The position numbers and the translations under genes are program-made. From positions 572,931 through 636,930 of the forward strand of contig BSQZ01000054.1 of NCBI GenBank assembly GCA_033239005.1: a stretch of DNA of 64,000 nucleotides. The letters are read 5' to 3'. This document shows, piece after piece, positions 37,101 through 48,349 of the stretch. The notes beneath the pieces are model-generated. The model made no database searches, was not told where the DNA came from, and saw only the letters and a list, made by a program, of their open reading frames with translations. The stretch comes from Lamellibrachia satsuma (Eukaryota > Annelida > Polychaeta > Sabellida > Siboglinidae). Position 1 is the first letter of the stretch, and every line of letters begins with the position of its first letter.

Positions 37101-40100
37101 TACAATGAAGTGCCACCTGGTGAACACAATGAAGTGCCACCTGGTGAATACAATGAAGTGCCACCTGGTGAATACAATGAATTGCCACCTGGTGAATACA
37201 ATGAAGCGCCACCTGGTTAATACAATGAAGCGCCACCTGATGAATACAATGAAGCGCCACCTGGTGAATACAATGAAGCGCCACCTGGTGAATACAATGA
37301 AGCGCCACCTGGTGAATACAATGAAGCGCCACCTGGTGAATACAATGAAGCGCCACCTGGTGAATACAATGAAGTGCCACCTGGTGAATACAATGAAGTG
37401 CCACCTGGTGAATACAATGAAGCGCCACCTGGTGAATACAATGAAGTGCCACCTGGTGAATACAATGAAGCGCCACCTGGTGAATACAATGAAGTGCCAC
37501 CTGGTGAATACAATGAAGAGCCACCTGGTGAATACAATGAAGCGCCACCTGGTGAATACAATGAAGTGCCACCTGGTGAATACAATAAAGTGCCACCTGG
37601 TGAATACAATGAAGAGCCACCTGGTGAATACAATGAAGTGCTACCTGGTGAATACAATGAAGTGCCACCTGGTGAATACAAAGTTGTTCTGAGTGGGGCT
37701 TGGTAGCACAGGAGTTAGAACGTTGGGCTCTCAGTCGAGAGAAACTGGGTTCAAATCCTCTTGCTGCCGTTTCAAAGCTTGGGCAATTTCGTTCATCCCA
37801 CAGTTCACTTGGCTGTATACACGAGTACCCGGCTACAGGCAGAGATGGATATCTGAACGAATAGTCTTCGTGCAGTAATTGCAGCATGGCTGAATTCTTC
37901 CTAGAGAAGTCAAAATGGCATTAGAATGAACAGGTCTGCCAGGGGTTAAGTGTAAAGCGCTTTGAATAGACCCAAGGACTGGATACCGCGCCTTTTACCA
38001 CTACTTGTACCTACATAGGTCGACGTAATTCAAAGTTTCGTGTGGAGATGGATCTGAGGTTAAATGTCATTCGTTTTGTGGAGCGTCAAAGCTAGTTTGA
38101 GATGGCCTTTAGTGTTGGCAACATTGGCAGTACTTCATGATAGCTGCAGCTGTTGTTTGCCTCAATAATATACTTATGTAACTGACAAAAGCATTCTGTT
38201 GCCATGGAAACAGTGAGACTAATGCTGCTGCATGCATCCAGCCAATCGTCAGTCTCCCCGCTGTCCTTGACCTTGCTTATTATGCTCAGGCAGCAGCGTC
38301 GGTTTTCGTCATGGAAAGCATTGTGGGTAAGATGGCTTCTCATCTTTGTTCGATTATGATAGTCATTGGTTAAAAATAAAATGGCAAGCAGCTGTCACAA
38401 AGTAATAATCTTCTCCTTTATAAAGATCTAATCAGGTTTGCTGTTTCTTTCTCAGTGTACATCGTAAATATGTTTATGTTCTTTTGCTGACTGTTTTAGA
38501 AATTTATTATATTTTGTTTCATTTTTCCAATTTACTATGATGTGTGCATCTATGCCTGCATGCACATGTTGTGTGGGCAGGCATTTATGATGAGCCTGCA
38601 AGACAATGTGATAGTTAGCTCCTGAACAAAGAAGCTGTGTCATTAGTTACTTATTTGAATATAATTTGCCAATCTTGAAAAACATAGGTAATTCCTAACT
38701 AATTTTTGGGTAAATCTAAGCAACTTTGTGTTTTTAGAAAAAATTTACATATATCTTAAGAATATCAGCCCTTCTTCTACACACACGGTGAAATGTGTTT
38801 AATGTCTGTATCTGTTCACAGCGAACGTGATCAATTCCATGGCTGACACAGGTCAAAGATCAACAGATAGTGACTTTGACCGGTCAATCCCATTGTCCAA
38901 GGAAGCTATCTTGGAGCAGTGTAAGATCCTGTGTGGTCAGTTGAAGTATGACTATGTCTTCATGCCAGTGAGTTCTTTATTCCTTCATCCAATTTCACTG
39001 CATTTGTCAGTTTTTCGATGTCTGTCTGTCTGTCTGTCTGCTTCGATCGGTCTTATGACTGTCTGTCCGTCTTCTTGCCTGCTTATCCTTCCAATTGTTG
39101 TTTCTCTATTTGTCTTCAATGTGTGTCAGGGCATTCATACATCTATCTCTGTCTGCCAGTACGTCTGTCTGTCCATCCTTTTTCCATGCCTGTCTGTCTG
39201 TCTGTATGTTTTCTGTCTGCACACCCATGTGTCTGTCTTCCATGCCTGCCCGCCCGTTTGTCACCAAATCTTTCCGTTCCAGCCATGTGCCGCCCTTGAC
39301 TCCCGACTAGTTGATGCCTTGGAACAGTTCCTCCTGTGTGAGGTACTCCAGGAAGAGGTAAGACCCTCAAACATGCTCCGTCTAGGATTTTAGGGTTTGG
39401 AATGAACGCTTGCACCATGAAAACTGTAGTGAGTGCTTTTAGACTTTGATGTATGCTATGTTCACCTGTATAGAGTATGTGTGTCAATTAGTAGGAGTAC
39501 CCGTAATCATATTAATAATAATAAATTAAACATTTATAACATGCTGCGTATCTGGGTAAAACCCTGCTCAAATGGTACTAACACCCTGATATTAAGAACC
39601 CCTATAAAAAGGGCCATTTTTTTCATTTAGGTTGTAGGCTCAGATATGTTATTCTAGGTTATCAAATTTAACATAACATTTATTGTGGCAATTCTGACTC
39701 AGGACTACATACCCTGATACTAATGCCAGGATTAGAGACCATGGAGATATTTCTAGAGACACTGACATCTTTATTTAGAAGGTACAGTGTCTAATCATCC
39801 TTCATCATGACCGGCCAAATATGTTTAATGAACCATGACCTTTTTAGTACAATGTGATCGTTATCTGTTTATGAATATAACGATGAAATTATATGAAAAG
39901 GTTGTGATTCATTAAAACACATTTGGGCAGTGAAGGTGTTAGAACAGATAATTATTATAATGTTTACTATATAACATCATTTAACAATAACGATCAAACC
40001 ATCATTGTATTATCAACATAAGCTACATGCGTAGACCCGCTTACAGAGATGTGTTTGTTCCCACAGGAGGCCAACACCTACACAGACAGCCGGGAGAGGG

Positions 40101-43100
40101 CGTGGGCCCAGCGGGTGTCGGCTAGTCTGGGAGTGTATGATGAAGACCAAGAGGAAGATGAGTGGGGGATACCAGACACCCTCTACAAGGTACTGTCTTC
40201 CCTGATTCTTCCCTCAGATTTCTCTAGGGATGGTATTGTAATGGCTGGCATCAAGAATGCATGAATTCAACTAAAACCCTATTTTGAAATGAGCAGTAAT
40301 GGTACATAAAACAACATACCATATTTAGGAATGAGCAGTAAAGGTACATAAAACAACATACCATATTTAGAAATGAGCAGTAACTGTACATAAAACAACA
40401 TACCATATTTAGAAATGATTAGTAACGGTACATAAAACAACATACCATATTTAGAAATGAGCAGTAACGGTACATAAAACAACATACCATATTTAGAAAT
40501 GAGCAGTAACGGTACATAAAACAACATACCATATTTAGAAATGAGCAGTAACTGTACATAAAACAACATACCATATTTAGAAATGAGCAGTAACGGCACA
40601 TAAAACAACATACCATATTTAGAAATGAGCGGTAACGGCACAAAACAACATACCATATTTAGAAATGAGCAGTAATGGCACATAAAACAACATACCATAT
40701 TTAGAAATGAGCAGTAATGGCACATAAAACAACATACCATATTTAGAAATGAGCAGTAATGGTACATAAAACAACATATTCGACCTAATACAGTATACTT
40801 GTTTCTCTAGACAATAAGCTAACTTTAACATTAGTGGTGTCATTCGGTGACAAGTGTAGAACAACTGAAAAGTGGTACCAACTGTTCAGGGTTGTTTGAT
40901 TGAAATCATTTGATTTAAATCATGATTTAAATCACTCCAAAAAAAATAATTGATTTATGATTTTTTATTTCCATTTTTTTTATCGATGATTTATATGAAT
41001 TTAACACGAATAATTGTTTACAAGCATCGAGATCAACAAAGGGTTTTGTGTTTTTTTATACAAAAGCACAATGTGCGCACACTTGTATTGTCACCAGATA
41101 GCCTGATAGTCAAATATTTTATGACATTGTGTATGTTTGAGCTATTCCCTTTCTGAATGCAGTGAAGCCACACAAACTTATCTTCAAGTGGACTTATGTT
41201 TTCAACTCAGAAGCCCTGAATTAAAGTCCACTTAGAGCTTGTGCTAGTTGTTACCAGTTCAGCATGTTGACTCAAGTGAGACAGTCTTGGTGACAATTGT
41301 TTAATACTGTACCAGTTTGTATTCTGGTTAGAGACCCATAGAGTACACAGAGCCGTGGACAGGCGCTGATCCACCCTCTCAGCAAACAATAATTATCACT
41401 GCTACAGCCACAGACACACAGCATGCTTTCCTTCCCAAAACAGATTATGCAACTACAGGGGGTGAGGCGTTGTGGACATTGTGTAATGTCTTTATATAAG
41501 CAAAAATCATGTACCCTCTGTTAAGAAAAGTACCCAAATCGATTTGAATAGCACATGTTTGAAAGAGTTTATAAATATAAACATCTATATAAATGTCTAT
41601 ATTCCAGATTAAAAAAAATCAAATAAATAAAAAAAATTCGATTGAAATTTTAAAAAATCTGATTTAATCATGAACCCTGCAACTGTTTAACACCAGAGGG
41701 CAACACTTTTCAGTTGTTCCACAGTAGTCAGATTACAATAATAATAATAATTATGAATACTGCAGATTAAAAAGGGGGTGTATGCTAATTAGGGCATGTA
41801 TGCTTAATAGGTCAAATGTGATAGTTGTACTCAACCTATGAACCATCACAACTGATGACAGGAAATGGATGTGTTTCATATAGCATTTGCAATATTTTAT
41901 AATTGCATCTCTAATTATCCTTACTTTGTATAGTACGTTTTGTTTAACTATAGACTTTCCAGGTACCTTTATGTATGAAATAAACTGGTTATATTCACTG
42001 CATGAAATGACAGACATATAAGACCAATGTAATGCATAAAGTACATTTTCTTTAAGCCACTATTAAGACTATGTTTTGCATTATTTAATTCCATAATAAA
42101 CCAAGAGAAATACAACATTTCAACAACTGTCGGTATTACAAAGGTTCTCACATTGTTACTTATTGTCTACCAAACTTTTGACACATTTTCTATCAAATAG
42201 GTAAACCTGAGCTCTGCATACACGGCTGAGAAGTTTGAGTTTCTGCGCGGGGTGATTGCCCCCACCCTAGAGACCCACTATGTGACGTCCTGCTGTCTGG
42301 CCACCCTGCTGGACACACCACGCACGGGTTAGTGTATGTCTCTAGAAATACACAATTTCCTGCTATGTAGTGATCAGGCTGTTTTTTCAAAATGTGTGTG
42401 ATAGCATTCATTACATAGACAGTCTGATTGGGTAGGACGTGGACGAATTAAACAGTTCGCACATACCCTATCAATCTGAATGCAAGACAAACTGTTGGAA
42501 ACGTTATTTTAAAGTAAATTTGTGAATAAAAGTTTTTGCAATCGACAGTTAGTTGTGAGGTTTTGGTAACATCCTGGATGTGCCTCAACGTATGACTTCC
42601 TCGATTCAATGTGTTCCTCCTTTTATTTTACAGTAATTTTGCAGACTGTCCACTATGACATGTAGTGTCCACTACAAAATCTAGTGTCCACCACAACATT
42701 TAGTGTCCACTAAGACGTCTAGTGTCCACTACAACATCTAGTGTCCACTACAACATCTAGTGTCCACTACGACATCTAGTGTCCACTATGACATCTAGTG
42801 TCCACTACGACATATAGTATCCACTAAAACATGTAGTTTCCACTACAACATATAGTGCCCACTATGACATATAGTGTCCACTAAAACATGTAGTGTCCAC
42901 TACGACATATATGTACACTAAAACATGTAGTGTCCACTACGACATCTAGTGTCCACTACGACATATAGTGTCCACTATGACATCTAGCATCCACTGCGAC
43001 ATATAGTGTCCACTACGACATATAGTGTCCACTAGACATCTAGTGTCCACTACGACATCTAGTGTCCACTGAGACATCTAGTCTCCACAATGACATCTAG

Positions 43101-44730
43101 TGTCCACTGAGACATTGAGTGTTCACTAAGACATCCAGTGTCCACTATGACATCCAGTGTCCACTAAGACATCTAATGTCCACAACGACATCCAGTGTCC
43201 ACTACGACATCCAGTGTCCACTAAGACATCTAGTGTCCACTATGACATCTAGTGTCCACTACGACATCTAGTGTCCACAACGACATCTAGTGTCCACTAC
43301 GACATCTAGTGTCCACAACGACATCTAGTGTCCACTACGACATCTAGTGTCCACTACGACATATAGTGTCCACTACGACATGTAGTGTCCACTACGACAT
43401 CTAGTGCCCACAACGACATCTAGTGCCCACAACGACATCTAGTGCCCACAACGACATCTAGTGTCCACTACGACATCTAGTGTCCACTAAGACATCTAGT
43501 GTCCACTATGACATCTAGTGTCCACTAAGACATCTAGTGTCCACTATGACATCTAGTGTCCACTATGACATCTAGTGTCCACTACATCTGTGTAAATGTG
43601 TTATTTAGTTTTGATGAAATCATCAGAAAAAACACTCAATTATTTTTGACTTGGCAAAATTCAGCAAAACAACAAACGTAGCTCATAAGGCTGTTCCCAC
43701 TTTCACAAGTTACTTGATCAAATGATCAAAGTAAATTCTTTTGATGATTTTAACAAAAACATGTGCTCTTTTATTGACACAAGTGAGTATATTCCTTTGT
43801 TCAAACAGTAGATATTTGAACATCAACAAATCTGAGTCGCTATGGGCTAAAGAATTGACGATAGAATTTTAAACTTAATTATTTAAGATTGTACCTAAAT
43901 CATTACATCGGCCTACACTTAATACAAAACGTTATGTTTCAGAGAGTGAATTTATCGCAAACACACTACAAGTGCTGATAGACAGAGTTGAGACTGGTGT
44001 CGCCACCTATGGTAAATATCTCACATTTCCTGGAGTTAACTGCCCTTTGGGAATTATCGCTTTTATTTTATCGTTTTCAAGAATAATTGGTATAGTTGTC
44101 ATGAGACATCTTAGATTCGATTTGCCTTTGGGTTTGCCATTTAAATGTTCATGTTGGATATTGCCATATTGTACATACAAATATGTATTTTTATTTATAT
44201 TTGTATACTTAGATGTTCTGGTTTCTTGGATTGTTGTATTTAATCTGTTATTTAACTCTCAAGAAACTTGTTTGTATTCTCCAGATATTTCAGTCGATTT
44301 ACTCAGCCTTCGTCAATGCACTGATTTCATGTGCTGACATGCCTGACATTGCCTGTAGCTAAATCAGTCCACTGGCGAAGGCTGATTGAGTTGGCCAAAA
44401 TATTCAGAGAATACAAACATGTGTCCTGAGAGGTAAAGAACATGTCAAACAGTAAGATATGTTGTACTTTTAGTAGCCAACAGTAAGGATGTATTGTTTG
44501 AGATATTACTTTTGACTGATGTTGTACAATGTGTATTCCTATCTCCTACAGCAGAAAGTGCCTCGTTGGATGCCATCAACAACGCTGTCAGATCATTCGT
44601 TCAACACTCTGTGATGCGGTGTTACTATGACAACCAGACTGATTTGAAGATGGTGTGTTTGATAGGCCTGTATTGTGACCGGCCAGCACTCGAGAAGTTC
44701 ATAGCATCGTTGGAGAGCTACAGGACGTAG
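22180..44730 (+). CDS. GPAT2: GPAT2-like mitochondrial glycerol-3-phosphate acyltransferase, 22 exons
   Basis: Family of outer-mitochondrial-membrane enzymes that acylate glycerol 3-phosphate; mammalian GPAT2 is also a piRNA-pathway factor. Exons: 22180-22407, 23514-23630, 24185-24252, 24644-24748, 25164-25204, 26421-26541, 26978-27074, 27495-27631, 27993-28086, 28382-28511, 28964-29046, 29433-29546, 30219-30417, 34900-34970, 35688-35863, 38214-38326, 38822-38967, 39283-39357, 40067-40189, 42201-42327, 43943-44011, 44552-44730. All GT-AG, phases consistent, 870 residues (human GPAM 828). The ATG at 22180 has a good Kozak context and only its frame joins exon 2. Landmarks: RPLLGRCC, block I TRRSYFD (about 269-275), block II GAFFVK, block III FAEGHRS, block IV VVPVSISYE, then LDFCQPF, AVMSTHLL, DLGFTGS. 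PDAYVVPVSISY, LTGAL and AVMST favour GPAT2 over GPAM. Block I has Arg where His is expected. The introns hold six minisatellites. Confidence 0.9.
22660..23135 (+). repeat. Interspersed repeat family R1, copy C
   Basis: Forward copy in GPAT2 intron 1, sharing the landmarks given for 2815-3310. Together with that copy it is one of the two longest forward copies. Confidence 0.75.
25223..25970. repeat. Near-perfect 24-bp minisatellite, about 31 copies
   Basis: The unit is TATGTACTTCATCAACACAC plus ACAA, starting 19 bp after the GPAT2 exon 5 donor. Only one substitution was noticed in the whole array (AATAAGTAC near 25510). The unit length is a multiple of three with several stop-free frames, which explains the overlapping ORFs of more than 260 codons on both strands. 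No coding role. Confidence 0.98.
27105..27420 (+). mobile_element. R1 end joined to SINE 3' part
   Basis: 27105-27240 matches the right end of R1 and 27245-27420 matches the 3' part of the SINE at 37690 (AATGAATAGGTCTGCCA, then TATATAAGAACGTACCTACC). The tRNA-like head is absent, so the SINE copy is 5' truncated. Confidence 0.65.
29640..30115. mobile_element. R3 foldback element abutting an R2 hairpin element
   Basis: 29640-29900 carries R3 landmarks (TACAATGTCTGATCGG; AGCAATGTAAACATGATATT). About 29918-30060 is a reverse copy of R2: GTACACACC, then GTGTGGAACAACTGAAA, CGCCATCTGGTG and TTTTCAGTTGTTC, which can fold into a hairpin. Located between GPAT2 exons 12 and 13. Confidence 0.5.
30418..31027 (+). 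repeat. 38-bp minisatellite seeded at the GPAT2 exon 13 donor
   Basis: Starts exactly at the exon/intron boundary (GCATATG|GTACTT). About 16 copies of a GGTACGTGTTGGTTCTACTG-containing unit follow, some shortened to 34 bp by loss of GGTT. Every unit repeats a TATG|GTACGTG-like 5' splice site. The exon 13 reading frame stays open through the array to 30752. Confidence 0.95.
31481..34970 (+). repeat. 85-bp satellite: 41 copies of GPAT2 exon 14 with its acceptor
   Basis: Each unit contains a 3' splice site (TTATGTTTCAG) followed by the exon beginning ACTGTGTGAATGCCC and ending AAGTACAGACA. The first acceptor is followed by exon sequence at 31500 and the last at 34900, exactly 40 x 85 bp later. 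Only the last copy continues into CAA|GTGAGT, a 5' splice site. Inner copies run from GACA straight into the next ATTGGTTATG. Copies differ at few sites, mainly G/T in CAGGCAG and C/T in CTCCTCTCC. The last copy encodes 24 residues including AVMSTHLL. Confidence 0.98.
36432..37684. repeat. 24-bp minisatellite, about 52 copies
   Basis: Unit built on TACAATGAAGTGCCACCTGG plus TGAA, in the GPAT2 intron between exons 15 and 16. Variation is concentrated at two sites (TAC/CAC; GTG/GCG/GGG/GAG). The length is a multiple of three and stops are rare, giving ORFs of up to 495 codons on both strands, including a GEYNEVPP periodic reading. These are not supported as genes. Confidence 0.97.
37690..38015 (+). 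mobile_element. tRNA-derived SINE
   Basis: The head resembles a tRNA: an A-box-like TGGTAGCACAGG near 37701 and B box GGTTCAAATCC at 37748-37758. The body contains CACAGTTCACTTGGCTGTAT and AATGAACAGGTCTGCCAGGG; the tail has AAAGCGCTTTGAATAGACCC. Other copies are at 17655-18000 (reverse) and 27245-27420 (truncated). It was inserted right at the end of the 24-bp array. Confidence 0.8.
39020..39240. repeat. TCTG-rich low-complexity stretch
   Basis: Several short (CTGT)n runs scattered through the GPAT2 intron between exons 17 and 18. Open frames here are compositional. Confidence 0.7.
39780..40010. mobile_element. Foldback element, family R3
   Basis: The left end (GTACAGTGTCTAATCATCC, then AAATATGTTTAATGAACCAT) and right end (ATTCATTAAAACACATTTGG, then AAGGTGTTAGAACAGATA) are imperfect reverse complements. 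Ends about 60 bp before GPAT2 exon 19. Confidence 0.6.
40280..40778. repeat. 42-bp minisatellite, about 12 copies
   Basis: The unit contains GAGCAGTAACGGTACATAAA, then ACAACATACCATATTTAGAAAT; it starts about 90 bp after the GPAT2 exon 19 donor. Copies differ mainly at the AAC/AAT and GGTAC/GGCAC positions. Minus-strand ORFs here are shadows of the array. Confidence 0.95.
40845..41830 (+). mobile_element. R2 element, split by a nested hAT-like insertion
   Basis: The left piece ends 40886 (AGTGTAGAACAACTGAAAAG, then ACCAACTGTT) and the right piece resumes at 41680 (CAACTGTTTAACACCAGAGG, then TTTTCAGTTGTTCCACAGTA and a GGGGGTGTATGCTAATTAGG tail). Removing the insertion restores the order seen at 52250-52460. 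Confidence 0.8.
40887..41679. mobile_element. Non-autonomous hAT-like DNA transposon, 793 bp
   Basis: Begins CAGGGTTGTTTGATTG and ends AATCATGAACCCTG, so the ends are inverted (CAGGGTT). It is flanked on both sides by an identical 8-bp target-site duplication, CAACTGTT (40879-40886 and 41680-41687). Eight-bp duplications and CAGGG-type ends are established features of hAT elements. No transposase ORF is present. Confidence 0.88.
42640..43590. repeat. 19-bp minisatellite, about 50 copies
   Basis: Unit GTCCACTACGACATCTAGT with many single-base variants, in the GPAT2 intron between exons 20 and 21. More diverged than the 24-bp array at 25223, suggesting it is older. An R1 fragment follows at 43600-43890. 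Confidence 0.95.
44256..44432. repeat. Inverted repeat in the last GPAT2 intron
   Basis: Arms of about 70 bp: CTCTCAAGAAACTTGTTTGT on the left, ACAAACATGTGTCCTGAGAG on the right, with CAGCCTTCGTC and GGCGAAGGCTG matching inside. Several mismatches. Would fold in the pre-mRNA. Probably a foldback element. Confidence 0.75.
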
Positions 44731-45209
44731 CGGAAACTGATTTACTTATCGCTGTGCAACCTATGATTAATAACTCATCTGTGATCCTCTGATTACTCAT
44801 GTATGTCTTTCCTGTTGCTTTACACCAGTCAAAAGGGTTCCAGTTGTTAGACACTTGTTGGTATCATATTTTTAAGTAAAATGAATGCCTAAGACATTCA
44901 ATTATTAAAAAATACATACAGTGTATTAACTAAAACAATTTTTGTACATCAAATTAATAATTTGGTGCATACAAGAAATGGGTTCAGTTGTGTGTTATAT
45001 ACTGGTGATGTGCATCCAAAATGCTGTACAAGTTACTGGATGTGGCCATGTTGAAGAAAAGACATTTTTGCTAGGATTATTTCATCAGCATATTTTGGTA
45101 TGGTTATTAGCTACATTTTATATTGGTGGATAAATGCAGGTTAACAGTTCTGTGAAATATATTATGTAGGAAAAATGCCCAATGCATTGGTGGAAATGTC
45201 AATGCCATT

Positions 45210-45215
45210 AATAAA
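45210..45215 (+). promoter_or_regulatory. Candidate GPAT2 poly(A) signal
   Basis: AATAAA about 480 bp after the stop codon; a second AATAAA follows near 45233. Position is plausible but there is no transcript evidence. Confidence 0.35.
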
Positions 45216-45604
45216 AGCCAAGCAGACCTACATCATGCAACATCAAGCTACAATAAACACGGACATTTATCGTTAATATATGGCTTGTAAAGGTCAGTTT
45301 TTTTGTTGAAAATGAATCTCTGAGTACTGGTGCAGTTCCTTGCTGACAACTGATCCCCTTAACCTATGTCGGCCGTCACTGATAGCAATGTTCAGATTTC
45401 TATTTTTGACAGCGATGTGGCTGGGGTGTGACAATCCTGAAGTGAACATTCCCCAAAGTTAGTCATTTAATTCCCCAAAGTTAGTCATTTAATTCATGCA
45501 ACATTTGATGTTGTGAACATGTGTGTTGTTTGTTTTGAATCCTACCCAGACATGCCGTTTTGTTTTGGTTGAAATCCATATTTTTAACTTTACATTCTGC
45601 ATAA

Positions 45605-45842
45605 ATTTGCATAAGAATTTTCATTGGTTAATCAGCCTATGGCCTTCAGATTCCGATAAAGTGGCGCCATCTGTCAGTCTACAAAATATACCTACATCAA
45701 ACAAGATCTTCTGTTTTGCTGGAAATGTACATAGCGATTTTTATTTAAATTTGAAACAAATCTGTATAAATACGAGATCCGGCCGTATTCCTCTAAAGAA
45801 TTCCGGATAGAGCACAGGTAATCTGTATGAAATAGCATGTCT
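45605..45842. repeat. Interspersed repeat family R4, copy 2
   Basis: Shortened relative of 1155-1465, sharing CATTGGTTAATC, CGCCATCTGTCAGT and ATACCTACATCAAACAA and ending at the ATAGCATGTCT block. Confidence 0.6.
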
Positions 45843-46454
45843 GCCACACACAGCTCCCTCTACTGTCTGCAGAAGAACCCAAGAACATTCCATGTTTCTT
45901 ATGAGCTTGTAAGACATTGTTTCTAGCATGGAAACAGTTTATTTATAAGACATGACAGAACACAAAGCATTCATGAAGTCTGGCTCGTAGTTTTGTGAGC
46001 AACCAATTTCTTTATAAGTTAATAGATCATTTTACAATTTTGTTAATGTTTTTTGTTGCTACTGATGCCTATGGGAATATTAGTGAAAAAACGGTTTCAA
46101 AATGATATAAATTTATGAGGTTAATGATAGGATTAGTTAATGAACTCATACTAGTGAATCAGACTTCATAATTGGATAAGAAACTTGACAGAGATTCCGG
46201 TCATCAAAGGTGGGCATTGCATTGGATTACACTGTAAGATTAAGTGACAATATGACACGCTTTGACGCAACTATATATTATGTTCTTTTCATCAGAGTTT
46301 GACACAAGGTTCTACTGCCAAAAATGTAATTTCTTTTGTGTCATGTTTCTAGATTTTAACCTGTGATCTTCTTTAGTTGGGTGTGCTACTGTGGCATATG
46401 TATTCATCTTTTCCATGTGGTGTGAAATCAAATAAAACAGTTAAGTGCAAACTG

Positions 46455-46892
46455 AGTATTACATTCTGCTGTCTGTATGTCGTTACTGGGTATTACATTC
46501 TGCTGTCTGTATGTCGTTACTGGGTATTACATTCTGCTGTCTGTATGTCGTTACTGGGTATTACATTCTGCTGTCTGTATGTCGTTACTGGGTATTACAT
46601 TCTGCTGTCTGTATGTCGTTACTGGGTATTACATTCTGCTGTCTGTATGTCGTTACTGGGTATTACATTCTGCTGTCTGTATGTCGTTACTGGGTATTAC
46701 ATTCTGCTGTCTGTATGTCGTTACTGGGTATTACATTCTGCTGTCTGTATGTCGTTACTGGGTATTACATTCTGCTGTCTGTATGTCGTTACTGGGTATT
46801 ACATTCTGCTGTCTGTATGTCGTTACTGGGTATTACATTCTGCTGTCTGTATGTCGTTACTGGGTATTACATTCTGCTGTCTGTATGTCGTT
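46455..46892. repeat. Perfect 34-bp minisatellite, about 13 copies
   Basis: The unit contains GTATTACATTCTGCTGTCTG, then TATGTCGTTACTGG. I saw no difference between copies, which suggests recent expansion. The long plus-strand ORFs of 155-192 codons are produced by the repeat alone. Confidence 0.97.
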
Positions 46893-47039
46893 CATTCATT
46901 TATACACTTTGTTGAACATTTTCCCAAATCCAGCCCAAGTTTAAGTTCGGATTAATGGCTTTAATATTCTTCCAGAATGGCTAAATGTATTGAATTTTTA
47001 ATGTCACAATGCAATGGACTCTGCTTAATAGGATCACTT

Positions 47040-47180
47040 CGGGCCAGAGTGATGTGTCTGTTAAGCCAGAGTGATGTGTGTGTTAAGCCATATTGATGTG
47101 TATGTTAAGCCAGAGTGATATGTATGTTAAGCCAGAGTGATGTGTCTGTTAAGCCAGAGTGATGTGTCTGTTAAGCGGCA
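47040..47180. repeat. 22-bp tandem repeat, about 6 copies
   Basis: GCCAGAGTGATGTGTCTGTT plus AA units. The sequence just before (GGACTCTGCTTAATAGGATC) resembles the end of the element at 5205-5645, so the array may have arisen inside such an element. Confidence 0.85.
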
Positions 47181-47499
47181 GGTTCACTTGAGGGATGCAG
47201 TATGATGCAGCAGGCTGTTAAAATAAGCGACTCCAGTGCAAATCGAGTCAACAAGTCTGCACCTAGGCTCCGTCTGCCTGGAACCAGCCGGTTCATAGCA
47301 TAGACATAGCATAAACATGGCAAACATCTGTCAATTAACACCTGTAGTCTAAATTAGCTGCACTTACCTAGCTAATTCTAGCTGTGTGGGCTTTGGTTAA
47401 CACATCAACACCTTCCCATATGGCCAGCACTGAATCCACCCATGCAAGGCTAGCAAGTGAAGGTGCAATAAACAGCATGGCTTCTAAAATCTACCTGGT

Positions 47500-47910
47500 A
47501 AGTTTACTTACGTTTACTTCAGTGGTCAGGTCTTCAACGTTCCCTTGAAATGCTCTATGACTTCCTGGCAAGGCGGCTTTGAAGTAGTAGTAGAAGTAGA
47601 ATAATTCCCCCGTACTCCAATGTCTTTCTAGACGGGTTTTAAACGAGTTGACACTTGGGGCAGTTACAACTACTTCTGGTAGATCATTCCGTAATCTATT
47701 AAATCTAAGTGAGAAGCTTTCTTTTCTGACATTTAGAACGTTTGTCCAATAAACAGTTTCAAGCTACAACCCCTTGGTCCTTCCTTTATATCACTTTGTG
47801 TAGCTTGACAATATTAGATACATCACTATCATACTTCCCTTGATGCAGTTTATGAACCTCGATCATATCATCACATGTTCGTCTATATGCAAGCGTGGGA
47901 AGTTACAATT
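47500..47910 (-). mobile_element. LINE 3' fragment, second copy
   Basis: Minus-strand relative of 21490-22000 with the same order of blocks (CAGTGGTCAGGTCTTCAACG, then GGTAGATCATTCCGTAATCT, then AAGTGAGAAGCTTTCTTTTC). It encodes the degraded C-terminal RT tail. Frameshifted and inactive. Confidence 0.88.
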
Positions 47911-48349
47911 TTGTCAGTTATACATCACGGTTGTGCTTTCTCTAATGAAACAGAGCACGATGCCAAATTCACAGAAAACCAAATCCATAAAAAATATCTT
48001 ATGGTCTTTTAATTTGATAGTCCTCAGACAAGGAATAATAATTCTTTGATTTGTCATCTACAAAGAGATGATAATATTGGAGAGATGGTAATATCGTCTA
48101 AGTATTACAAATGATTTTGCCCATCGCGAATTAGGTTTGTTGATGTTCAGGTCTGTATTGTGCGAAAATAATAGTAATGCACAGTCAGTTTAACAAAGAA
48201 TTGACTCTGACCATTAGAATGGATAACTTGCGAAAGTGTGAATATCCTATACAGAGCCAGATTTTACTTGTCGTGAATTTTAACGAAAACAGCATGAGAC
48301 TAACGAAAAAACAAATTCAGGAAGGACATTTAATGTCTTCTGCTGTATG

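Noticed and set aside
36277..37887. ORFs of 471 and 495 codons on opposite strands
   Set aside because: Both are produced by the 24-bp array, whose length is a multiple of three and which lacks stops; they lie inside a GPAT2 intron and show no domain or codon bias.
46377..46955. 192-codon ORF resembling a membrane protein
   Set aside because: Entirely a perfect 34-bp repeat read through; hydrophobicity is due to composition.
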